The notes below the pieces were generated by a model. It did no database searches, was not told the DNA's origin, and worked only from the letters and a program-made list of their open reading frames with translations. Of a stretch of DNA of 64,000 nucleotides, positions 1 to 12,400 are shown piece after piece. Both the position numbers and the translations under genes were made by a program. Positions within the stretch are counted from its first letter, which is position 1. Each line of letters begins with the position of its first letter. Origin of the DNA: Cliona cf. orientalis. Lineage: Eukaryota; Porifera; Demospongiae; Clionaida; Clionaidae. Location of the stretch: the NCBI GenBank assembly GCA_963930775.1, contig OZ005700.1, positions 5,714,609 through 5,778,608 on the forward strand, in the 5' to 3' direction.

Positions 1-406
1 CTTGACTTGCATGTGGGAGACATTACTGGTTGTTTATGCACCCCTCAAAAATAAATTATTTTTTTCCATACATAGTATTAGATTAAGTATGGTATCTCTC
101 TAATTTTCGGCAAAGGTCGTCATACATATATGCTATAAATGGGAATAGAATGCGCACATTGATGGAATGTTGAATATTACCATAGTGTTCCAGGCAAGCA
201 TCCATGGGCGCTTAAAAACAACGTGCTACATGGACACTTACCCGGGAGTGGGCACTTGCCCGGGATAGTACGGTAACCTCCAAAAAATTTGGCGAAGTTT
301 AAACAAAAGTATTATTTTTATGCTGAATTATTAGAAGAAATATGGTCTATGTATAGCTACTGCATTATGCTTTAATTTGTACATGTATACTTAATGTCAT
401 CCACAG
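1..406. other. Intron sequence before exon 1, repeat remnant
   Basis: The first 55 bases match the start of the hairpin element at 11796-11850 (ACTTGC.TGTGG.AGA followed by GCACCCCTCAAAAA), so the window opens inside a copy of that repeat. The rest is AT-rich, and I see no gene before the splice acceptor at 401-406. Confidence 0.5.
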
Positions 407-3400
407 ATCTATAGGACATACTACTATGTCATCCAAAATGGAACAGACCCAAACCGGTGGTACTTATACTTGCCTTTTATTGTGCGTAGCCTTGCCACTG
501 GGACAGCAATGAAGTTGTTTGTCCATCTAAGGATTCCTTCTGAGGCATTTCAAGGCCTTCTCAAAAATATCAAGTATGTGTCTTAATTATTATAAGTTTA
601 CCATATCCCCAGTAGCTATGATAATGGTGCATGTGATAAAATGGTTGTCAATATAGTGCACAGTCTACATTCAATCACAAAGACAGGCTTGACAGAGTCT
701 GATACAATGTACCAATTCTCAACCTTGATAGTGACATATAGTTTGCAATGTGCATGCGTTCTAATACTACTTGCATGGGTTTTTTTGACAGACTTTGCAC
801 ACAATGAACAGATGTACGCTGTCTCCAGAATTGTCTGGAACCAAGACAATTGCTACATTTTGTTGTTCTTCAATATAGATAGCTTCACCTACATGTATGG
901 CGGCAAGACAAACTAACTCTTCTTGTAGAGGTACATACATGTAATAGTGGAGTCAGCTAGCATCATGATGTGCACAGTAAATGCAGCTACTAGACAATCC
1001 TGTTTATCCAAGGTACGTAGCTTGTTCAGCGATCAAAGTCTCATCATCTTCTGGTAGATCGATCAGTATCAAATAATTTTCCTGGAATTGGCATGATGCT
1101 CCTTTAGTTCAAAACCAGGAAAATTAACAGAAACAGAAAACAATGACAAACAATAATAACAAGAGTAAATTAATAGCTCTTGATAATAATTATCATCACA
1201 TGATTGTATACCTTAGGGGGACAATTATGTACAGATCCATATTTCTATGATTTTGGCTGAATCACAATTTGAGTGCTAAAATTTGCGATTTGTATGCGAA
1301 AGTAGTACAGGGTTGACAAAATATCTAATGCTCTAGTTTTTGGACCAATCCACAGAAATACTGTAGATTGGGAAATTTTCGTCGTCAAAAAATTTTCGTT
1401 GACGATCTTTCCCGACGAAAAGTAAATACCGTATAGCGGGTAAATTTGGCGAGCATTAAATTTGGCGAATCACTCCCTTATAGATATTGGCGAATTTTAA
1501 ATTTGGCGACTTGATAAATTGTGAGCGCAAGCGCATGACGCGCTAAACAAGTGACGTAATGCATGGATCAGCTGCTGGCCGGCCGGCCACTCCATTGCCG
1601 ACCTAGCCGCTAGCAGCTGGGTTCGAGGCTAGCAGCTGTCGAAAATGGAGACATGTCAGATCCTGAGTTGTGTTCGAGGCACATGTTGATGACGAAGGTA
1701 GCGTCGGATGTTTAACCTGAAAGAACTTGAGCAGCGACATTGATTCCTAACAACCGATTCTGTTTTAGGTTGCGAGCAATCAATCTAATTTTGCTGAATT
1801 CGCACTGCTCTCGTTCACATGCGCATGCGCACACGTAGTCATTACATCATAAAATATGGTTATTTAAATATTGGTGAGTTTTATTTTGGCGATTTTCTTC
1901 AAAATTCGCCAAATCGCCAAATTAAAACCTCACCAAAGTTTCCCGCTATGCGGTATACAAAATATTTTTTGCGTATTAGTTAATACAATGATGTATTACA
2001 TACATTTGTGCATGCAACAAAAATCAGACTGCGTGAAAATTTAACAAGCGAAATATTTTACTGGCAAAATATCTCAATCTGCAGTAGCAAACGTTAGTAC
2101 CTGCAAAAAATAGTCCCCCTAAGGTAACATGACATAATATGTGCTGACGCAAATAAGGTAAGTGACCTCAACATCTGATTCGGACACTTTTGATCATAAT
2201 CAAATTGATTGATATACTATATTATTATACCAAATGGCGGGTAATTTTCATGGGTGCTAATTTTCGTGGAAAGTCCGAAAAGGCCCTCAAAATGAATTTT
2301 TATGGCTTTAAATTTCGTGATAGCAATAATACAGGGGCGTGGCACTGCACAAGTGTAATAGATTCACGTGCTGATCTTGCTCACGATCTTCTTTGTTACT
2401 AAGCCATGCACACCTACAGAGACTTGGGACAAATAACATGAGATAGAAGAATAATATTATTAGTGTCGAAGATGCTATCAGCTGGATGACAGTGGCTACT
2501 GTACTGTTGCTTGCTAACACTGGAAAGTGTTGGCCGCACTGCTACGATGTTTGTGGCTGCGCCCATCATCATGGACTCGCATAACCTAGGTATTAATTTT
2601 CGTGGATGGAATAATTTCGTGACTGCCAAGTCAACCATGAAAATAACAAAAAATAGCACCCCACGTTACCCGCCATATGGTATGTAATATAATAATAATA
2701 TGACGCATGAGCTCAAAATGCATAATATATTATTATTACAATCACAACTTAACATCCTCTATAGGTGGAAGCAACTCGTTTTTGTTACTCTATTCTACCT
2801 TTTCTTTGTCTACATTTATGCCCTGTTTGGTGTGCAGTGGATTGGTGGACTTCCTCAGACTTGTTTGCATTCCAAGACAAATATGTAAGTACATGCATGT
2901 GTTGATTATTGACCTACCGTAGGATTGGTATGTTATGCGAGGTTAAATTTATGCGATTTTCTAGTTAAGTATTGTGCTATTTTTATTTATGCGATAATAC
3001 CATGAGCCAGACTCCATCCTCGAGGGTGGTTGTCTGGGCACGAGACTACCTGCTCTAGTAGAGGAAAGAGCTATCAGCCCTTAGAGGTGATTAACGCTGA
3101 AAATACTCACCAGTAGTCCGTAAACATCAGTAGCGTACTTCCCTCTGGCTCTTTCCAGACTTAACTGTAACAGGAGTACAAGACATAACAATAGTTCATG
3201 GACATGAGAACAATTATTGATTACTAATTATTGCTTCGCCTATTCTAGACTAGCCCTGATTTGGTGCTCATTGCTTTTTATAAATAGCTAGTCTTATTCT
3301 CTCTATCAGTATCTCTAAATCCTTGAACCAATGTTGTTACATTGGTGGCAGCGGTGGCTGGGATCCTGCTGTGCGGGATCAGAACTTCAAGATGTCCTCT

Positions 3401-6400
3401 ACGACGAGTATCTGGATGCCTAAACATTACACGGTATCGGAAGATTTTGATTTGTGGATAAGTAGGTTTGAATCCTACTGCAGGGCTGCTAAAGTAGCCG
3501 ATGCAGCGAAGTGTGATGTCCTCCTTGCAGCACTGGATGATGGTGCGTTCAAGGCTGTGGATTCGCTCGCGCTAACGGATGCAGTGTTAGCCGACTACGA
3601 CCAGCTGAAATCAGCCATAAAGAATCGGTTTTCACCGACAACAAGCTCCTTTGAATTGCGTTTTAACCTTCGGTGCCGCCGGCAGAAGGATGGAGAAGAT
3701 TTTGATAACTTTGCTGAAGAGCTTTCTCGGCTAGCAACTAAAGCATATCCGGAATTGGCTGCAAAGACTAGGCTCGAGGTTGTACGTGATCAGTTTATTG
3801 AAGGTCTACGTGATGAATATATTCAGGAACGGCTTTTGCAAGAAGCCCCAAAAGACGTCAAGGCAGCACTAAAGCTTGCGAAACAACTCAAATCAGCTAA
3901 AGCAGCCCAACGGAGTTTGAAGGAGTCGACACAGCCTCCGAAGCCAATAATGATTAATAACATCACTGAGGTCTTTGATTTTCAACAAGAAGTTCGGAGA
4001 GGTGTCCAAGAAGTGCTGAAAGACTACCTACCTTCTAACCAGTTGCCTACGGATAGCGCAGATAAGTAACCCCAGCACAGTACAGGCAGCCACGCCCTCC
4101 CCATCGGAAGGGCAGAGTAATGTTAAACAGCCACTTATATGCTGGGGCTGTGGCAACCCAGGGCATATCAGGGCCAGATGTCCCAACAAATCTGAGATAT
4201 GTTCTGGATGCGGTGGACGAGGACACAATCAGCAAGAATGCCCTACGTGGTTGCGCACACAGACTGGAGGGGGCAATGGAGCTACCCGTGGAGCAACTGT
4301 ATCTAGCAGTACCACAGAGCATGACTTGTATTCTGGTGTTTTTGTTGACTTGCTGGTTGAAGGAGAAATGGTAGCCTGCTTGGTCGACACTGGATCTGCC
4401 ATCTCCTTGATCAACAGGTCCTTGTTGCAGTGTAGCTCTGCTCTCCGTAATCTTCCCTTCCAAGGAACTACCCTTTCGGTAGTTACTGCTAATGGACTAC
4501 CCATTCAGGTTTTGGGCACCATAGAAGCACAAGTCAAGGTGGCATCAGAGTTAATAACCCACAAATTCTACATTGCGAACGATTTAACTGGAGATGGAAT
4601 TCTTGGAATGGATTTTCTTAGACCTTTGGGAGCGAATGTTGACCTTGGAGAGAGCTGTCTGCGATTGCGAAACTCTGAATTGCCGTTGAGGTACTCTGCC
4701 AGGATTGACTTTGCCAAGGAGAGGTTCGGAGGACCTTTCACCACCTGGCCCACAAGCAAGCTGGTTTTCTGAATGAAGCTTGTACTGGGTTCAATGATCC
4801 CCTCGTAATCTCCTGGACTTGTCTCTAGATCAATCTTCGCTGGAAAGACTACTTCATGGTTAGCAGGAACAACGGTGTTCTCTTTAAGAACTATTTTAGC
4901 AACTGCAATTTGCTTGGCATCGGGTGTTAGCAGTATCGTCTGGAGCTGCATGCACCAGTGAGGTTGCTGAATCTATCCAACCAGGATGTTAAACTTTACA
5001 AAGGTATGCACATTGGTACATTTTCCCCAGTTGAGCATATTCGTATGCATTGCCAAGATGATGTAACGTGCATATGGTATCTACAGAATCCAAATCCTGA
5101 AAGGAGAAGCTTGCCAATTCCCCATCCTTGAATGAGGATCAAAGACGAGAATTGTTGAATCTGCTTGGAGATTTTGAGAGCGTTTTTTCCCAATCACCAA
5201 TTGACTACAGAAAAACGACTCTGATCGAGCACCAAATAGATACAGGTGCAGCACACCCTATAAGGCAAGCTCCAAGGAAAGTTCCTCATGTCTTGCGTAA
5301 AGAGATCAATAAGCAAATTGATTCCATGCTGGAGAATGGCATTATCCAGCCCAGCAAGAGCCCATGGTCTTCTCCGATTGTGGTAGTGCCAAAAAAAGAT
5401 GGAGGGATCAGACTTTGTGTAGACTACAGGAAGTTGAACGCAGTCACAATCAAGGATGCGTATTCTTTACCCCGAATCGCTGACACACTAGAGGCTCTTG
5501 CTGGATCGAGTTACTTTTCTACCATCGACTTATCATCAGGATATTCATAATTGGCAAGTGGGAGTTCACCCTGACGATCGACACAAAACAGCATTCACAA
5601 GCCATCGAGGCCTGTTCGAATTTCATGTGCTGCCGTTTGGCCTCTGTAATGCACCAGCAACTTTTGAACGACTCATGGAGTTTGTTCTAGCCGGCCTCAT
5701 TGGTAACTCGTGCTTAGTTTACCTGGATGATATTGTGATCTTTTCGCACACATTTGGAGATCACCTTGCTCACCTTACTGAAGTGTTCTCAAGACTTCAA
5801 CAGGCAAGTCTGAAGCCAAAGCCTTCCAAGTGCTTCCTTCTCAGAGATGAAATTGCTTACCTTGGGCATAGAGTATCAAAGAATGGAATTGCGACTGATC
5901 CAAACAAGACAGAAGCAATTGAAAAATATCCACCCCCCACGAATGCCCAGGAGGTCAAGCAGTTCATTGGGTTTACGTCTTATAGGCGCTTCATCCCACG
6001 ATTTGCAGAAATTGCATCACCATTACATCGCCTTACACAGAAGTCTTCTCCATTCAGATGGACCCCTGAGTGTCAAAAGGCCTTCGAAGAACTCAAACGG
6101 AGATTTGTGCAGGCACCGGTGTTAGCCTTCCCAAACTTTGAACTCCCATTCCGTCTATACACAGATGCCTCTGACTATGGAATAGGTGCTGTACTGTCGC
6201 AGGAGCAGGATGGAGCAGAACGTGTAATAGCCTATGCCAGCCGCCAGCTCTCTAAAACAGAGAGAAAAGGTTCCACTACAGAAAAAGAGGCCCTAGCCAT
6301 GGTTTGGTCTGTCAAGCAATTCAGACAGTATCTCTTGGGTCTCAGGTTTATCCTCATTACAGACCATCAACCTTTGTGAAATGGCTAAAAACAATCAAGG

Positions 6401-9400
6401 ACCCTGCACCAAAATTTGCTAGATGGGTGATGACTCTACAAGAGTACGACTTTGATGTTGAATATAGGGCAGGCAAACACCACCAAAATGCTGATGCGAT
6501 GTCCAGGATTCACTGTGATCAGGTGTCTGTGGTCTCCTCCACATTTCTTAATGCTGCTGTTAATTTAGCTGAAGCACAGCAAGAAGACCCAAACATTTCA
6601 CAGCTCATTGGATGGAAACGGCACAAAGCAAACCTTGATAAAGTGGATAGAACATGCATTAACAAGGAAATGAAGTGCCTATTGAATCAGTGGGATAGAC
6701 TCCAAGTTACTGACAATTTGCTGGTTTGTCGATGGAAACCTACCAACCAATCGCAATCAGAGATGCAAATTGTGTTGCCAGCTATCCACAGGAATGAAGT
6801 ACTGCACCAACTTCACAACTGCCCGTCTGGTGGGCACTTGGGTGTGGCAAAAACGGCTGCCAAAGTGCAACGGAGATATTATTGGCCAGGGTGGCTGGAT
6901 GATGTGAAAAGACATGTAAGACAATGTGAAGAGTGCTCACGGAGAAAAGGTCCCAAGTGACTACCAATAGCCCCACTGACCAGTATGCCGATTGGAAAAC
7001 CATTCGAGATGATTGCGATGGATGTCTGTGGCCCATTACCAGTTACTGATTGGGGAAACAAGTGTATCCTCGTGGCTGCTGACTATTTTTCTAAATGGCC
7101 GGAATGTTGGGCTATCCTGGATCAGGAGGCTAAAACAATTGCTCGTTGCTTGGAAGAACTGATTGGTCGCCATGGTGTACCCCAGGCTCTCTTGACAGAT
7201 CAAGGAAAAAACTTTGAATGTAAGGTGATTTCTGAAATTTGCAAGCTACTCAAAATCGAGAAACTGAGAACAACAGCATACCATCCACAATGTGATGGCC
7301 AGGTTGAAAGGTTCAACAGGACACTGGGGAACATGTTAGCAACAATTGCCGGCAACAATCAAAAGGAATGGGATCTCTACTTGCATCAAGTGTTGCTTGC
7401 TTATCGAACAAGCATTAACGAATCAACTGGAGCTACTCCATTCTCCTTACTCTATGGAAGAGAAGCGAGATTACCAGTGGATTTATGTTTCGATCCTCCA
7501 CCAGATCATGATCAATCAGTTACCACATATGGTGAATATACGAAACAACTTCAACAGAAACTGGATATCTCATTTCAGATTGCCAGGAGGAAGTTGCAGC
7601 TCGCGCAAAAGCGACAAGCTGATGAATATGATCGAAAGGCTTGGGGAAGTCCATACAACCAAGGAGATCGAGTGTGGCTACTTAACCCGAGCACACCACG
7701 TGGACTCTCTCCCAAATTGGACAGGACCGTATGTTGTGAAACGGAATATCCACAATATAGACTACGTCATCCAGTTGGAAAGAGGGCGTAAAGTCTTGAC
7801 AGTCCACCACAACCGGCTGAAACCCTGCTACACACCAAAAGAAACTGTTGAAGCATCCGCCACAACGCCAGAAGCACAACCACTCCTAGAAGAACCAACG
7901 ACAGGGTCACAGAACACTGAAACTCGAGAACCAGAGATAGGAGTCATTCCCAACCAAGAAATAGATGATGGCAACTCATAACGACCTAGGAGGAACAGAC
8001 GACCTCCCAACAGATATGAGGATGCAGTCTACGACTATGACGAACTAATACCTTAATCACGGGTCGTGATTCTTCAACAGTGGGGCAAATGTAACAGGAG
8101 TACAAGACATAATAATAGTTCATGGACATGAGAACAATTATTGATTACTAATTATTGCTTTGCCTATTCTAGACTAGCCCTGATTTGGTGCTCATTGCTT
8201 TCTATAAATAGCTAGTCTTATTCTCTCTATCAGTATCTCTAAATCCTTGAACCAATATTGTCATACCGTTCGGCCAAACAGACTGAGTGCTTACTAGCAG
8301 ATCGATCGCACGTGCAATATGACCACGTGTACGCGGCGCGTGCCTCGGCCGGCCGCCCTACTGCACAATGTATGTAATGCGCGTATTTATTTTGCGATCT
8401 TTAATTGTGCGATTTCGATAAAATTCGCATAATTGCATAATTAAAAATGCCGCATAACATACCAATCCTACGGTATACATGTAGGAAAATCTGGTGTTAA
8501 GCTTAAGCTTCTCAATTATTGAATTGATTCATGCTTTAAAATTAAAAATCCTGCCATAAATAATACCGTAGAATCCCGCAATTATACCCCCCCCCTGCGC
8601 GCATAAGCCCCCCTGCATTTTTAGCTCAAGTTCCTGCGTAGGTAGTTTTGTCTCGCGTATAAGCCCCCCCTCCCACAGCAAAATGTGATATTTAGAGTCC
8701 ATAGGCCAATAAAAACAGTAGCTACAGCTAGCAAATTAGCTATTTGTGTCATAATATTATGCCTTACTTTATCGTTTTTCTTGAGTTTTGCCTATCAAAC
8801 AGCCAGAGAAAGTACAGAGATCATGCGCCCACGTGGCATTCGACAGTCGGTAATGGTCATCGCACGGAAATGTAAGGATCCCGCGAATAAGCCCCCTCCC
8901 CACTTTTGCCCAATGCTAACATGCATAAAGTGGGGGCGAAATTGTGGGATTCTATGGTATATATTATGCCTGAACTGTATTGCTATTGGGCTGTAGTATA
9001 ATACAATAGTAATGCATAATTAATCTGTTATTTCAGGACAAGCATCCCATTGACACACTGCAACAGACTTGCTTCCAGTCGTGAAGCAATGTGCTTCGGG
9101 GATAGCAAAATGGCCTGTAACAACTCTATTGAAGCAGCTAGTCCACTAAATATCGATTATCGTGATAGAGTTTATCTCGGACAGTTCAGAAGTATAGGTA
9201 GGTACTCACCATTCCCTGTGGTGATATCCAAGTGTGTATACATGTACATACCGTGTAGTGGGAAACTCTTTCAATAATATTATAGTGATTTGATGAACTT
9301 GGTATAAATCTCCAGATCAAAAACTTGCCAACTTAACTTACATTCAGATTGCCAAATTTAAACTTCTCCAGTACCAATGGAGAGCCATTTCACCAAATTT

Positions 9401-12400
9401 AATGCTCACCAAAGGTGCCGCTATATGGTTTATACAAGAAGGAGTTGGTAGGACACTCTGCACATAGTATCAGGAGTCCTGGTAATTATATAATATGAGG
9501 CTGATGCAAAAAGAATCCTACCAAAATTATCACGATTATAAAACATTTGTTTATACTATATGCAACAAAAAATATTTTTCAGATGATCATTTTTCTTGTA
9601 TAGTCCGTGTCCTAACCTGGAGGGCATGAAAGATGCGCTCTTCTACAAGTTCAGAAGGCCCACAATTGGTCAGATTTGCAGTGCCATGTGCACAAACAAG
9701 GGTGGCCATAGAGATGCATTCTCGAATGAATGGCGCAAAGCGCCATGCGTTTCGAGAGGCCTGCTCAGCAGGCCACCGAGCCTCGAGTGAAGCGAGAGAC
9801 GAGGTCTGTTCTTTGTCATAGCCTGGTAGATTTGACAATAGGTTCAAAGTTCGTGCTGCTGCAGCTGGCATGCGCACTGTACTAACGATTAACATACGTA
9901 TAGCTAGGGAGATGAGACTTTCTCTGTGTATGTGAGCTTTAATACTGTGAGTAATTCTCATGCATAGCCATTATTCCATGATTGTGACATCAAACATACT
10001 TGTTTGTAGATGAATCATAATAGAAGTGCACACATGCACACTGATTTTAAGTTATTGGCAGTGTTCTTCCTAGGCCCTTTCAGCATAGTGGCCCCCATGC
10101 CTTCAGTATCCTTATTTCTTTACTGTGGTAACAAAACTGATTTATGTGTTCACCCAAACCACGCCCACCTGCTATGCCTTCGATCCTTGCTGGGGAGAAC
10201 CCTGATTGGGGGCAGAGTGAAACATTTTTGTTCAACGTGACCATTTCCAACCAAAAGGAAGCAAGATGTCATTCATACAAAAATTAACCCAATGAAAAAG
10301 TTTCTTAGCACAAAATTTACATATCTACAGTATTCTCAAACGAAGTATACAGAGCACGTGCTGGCTTGATTAATGAGCAAAGAGAGAAGGGCAGCAAGGA
10401 GCAGAGAAAAAACCTTTGACCAGTGATGTGCTGTAAATAAGCCATACATGTGTATATGCAGAAAGTTTGCCGGGAGAAATTTTTAATACATAAATATTTT
10501 ATCCTGCATTATAGTCATTATATAGAGGATGTGGTGACCTTTAACGCATAAGTAGGGATGACCCGGATATGCCATATATGTAATACATTACAAAACATCA
10601 AATATCTCAAAGCAAATAAATATCTAAGATTTTTAACTTTCATACCGTAGGTCGGGTTTTAATTGCGAGTATCTATTAATTGCGAATTGCGAGTTTTTGT
10701 ACATTTCGCAATTAATAGATTTGCGAACATAAACGTGCACGTATACTACAGTACGGTACGGGGTCCTCTATCACAATTTGGCCTGACTTGACTACAACGC
10801 AATAATTAAACTACGCAATTAAAACCTGTCCTACGGTATTTGTGATCTACACCAGAACACCTATCTATCAAGCCCCAAAACGTCCATGGAAACAATCAGG
10901 TATGCCTTAACCAGCTCTTTTTGTCTGTTGGAAACAAGTGCAAATTGTCAATCCTTCTTTCATCTCTTCCAGCAAGACTGGCTTGACTTCTCACCTTAGT
11001 TCAAGTATAAATCCACTCCATTTTGCTAAGCGTACATCTATGGCACGCTATTTTTGTGTTACCATGACGGTTGATAAATGGTGGGTTTATGCAGCACATT
11101 TCACACTATCGGTCATCTCCGATACGTCATTTCAATTCTGTCATATAATGCGCATGCTTGTATAGTGTTGCCATAGTGAAGTCATGTGACAGATGATGTC
11201 AGTGCTAGTGGCGCGTGCCGGCGCATAGAGCATAGCGTGAGCGCCAACAGGCTAGCACTAGCACGTGCTCGATCAATCGCTGAACCAGACTATGAGCACT
11301 CAGTGATAACTAAACATCGCTTCCTAATCAGAAGGTACTCACCGCTACGTGGCCCAAAACAGCCTTCTTTCAATTTTGTCACTGAGCCAGCTATCTTCAG
11401 GAATGAGTTGATGAGGGGCGGAGGCTACAATCTCATCTTCCCAGTGGTACAGCAATGCCATGGGATGAAGCTCTTGAGTATGGTATTCAGGGTACCAGGC
11501 TTTGCAGGTTGTGTGTTGAGCTCTAGCCACTGAGCCAATGTTTCAGGAGGCAAGGCCTGCGCTCACTGGCTGCTGCAATACCCGATTTTAGCATAGCTAA
11601 AACAACAAAGCACTTGGCAGAAGCCATTACACTGATACCTCCACAAGTATAAAAACAATTGAATAAAATTGAAGGATGAAGTAGGGATGGCAGGATCAAA
11701 AAGTACATAAACAAGATTTGTAGGGATAATCACATCCACTATACATCACTACGCTTGCTTTTCTCGATTATCATGCACCTAACCATTAAGCACTTTTGAC
11801 TTGCGTGTGGAAGATATTACTGTTTTTGCACCCCTCAAAAAGCAAGTGTAGGGATGTATAGTGGATGTGATTATCCCTACAAATCTTGTTTATGTAGTTT
11901 TTGATCCTGCCATCCCTACTTCATCCTTCAATTTTATTCAATTGTTTTTATACTTGTTTCTGTTCTTTTTTTATTGCTCTCAGTACAATTCACTATTATT
12001 ACGGTTTGCTGTCAATATTCCTGAGTGTAGAAGATGGGAAGTGCTGACTGAGATCATATCTGCTCAAAATTTGTAGCCACACCTGGGCCTATGCCTATGC
12101 GATGAAGCAGACTGACAAAGAAGGCAACTTTAGGCGGCCAAAGTAGCTACGAGACTCTTCCGTTTAGGGAGAAAACCAAGTTCTAAGTTTTATTGTTGGC
12201 AGCAGCTGATCTGTACCGTGACCTTACCGCTCCTCGAGCCTTGCGCAGGCTCCATGCCATCCATGATCTATCCAGCGGAGCACTAGCACTGCACGCACTA
12301 GCGCCTTACCGTTCCTCGAGCCTTGCGTTTCATATCCACGATCGATCGATCCAGAAGAGCACAAGCGCTAGGGAATCGCCGAGGGCGAGGAAGCTGTCAC

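Larger units (their letters stand above)
3166..8265 (+). mobile_element. Ty3/gypsy LTR retrotransposon, defective
   Basis: Two 176-bp LTRs (3166-3341 and 8090-8265) enclose gag, protease, reverse transcriptase, RNase H and integrase in Ty3/gypsy order, in the sense orientation of the host intron. A primer-binding-type TGG sequence follows the 5' LTR at 3343 and a purine-rich tract AGTGGGGCAAA precedes the 3' LTR. The coding part is broken by frame changes near 4060, 5545, 6375 and 7700, a TGA at 6958-6960, and an inverted segment near 4.69-4.95 kb. I find no target-site duplication (flanks TTAAC and CCGTT). It cannot be autonomous. Confidence 0.93.
2915..8475. mobile_element. TIR element split by an LTR retrotransposon
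   Basis: Inverted ends TACCGTAGGATTGGTATGTT (2915) and its reverse complement ending at 8475 flank the retrotransposon, with TTATGCG-type sequence next to both. The element begins about 30 bp inside NALCN intron 2. Sequence from 3002 to 3165 and from 8266 to 8350 belongs to neither the TIR arms nor the LTRs and may be the older core. Confidence 0.65.

Noticed and set aside
4568-4951. 127-codon minus-strand gene overlapping the retrotransposon
   Set aside because: Its first two-thirds are the inverted protease-RT linker and the rest is the shadow of the protease frame; it is not a separate gene.
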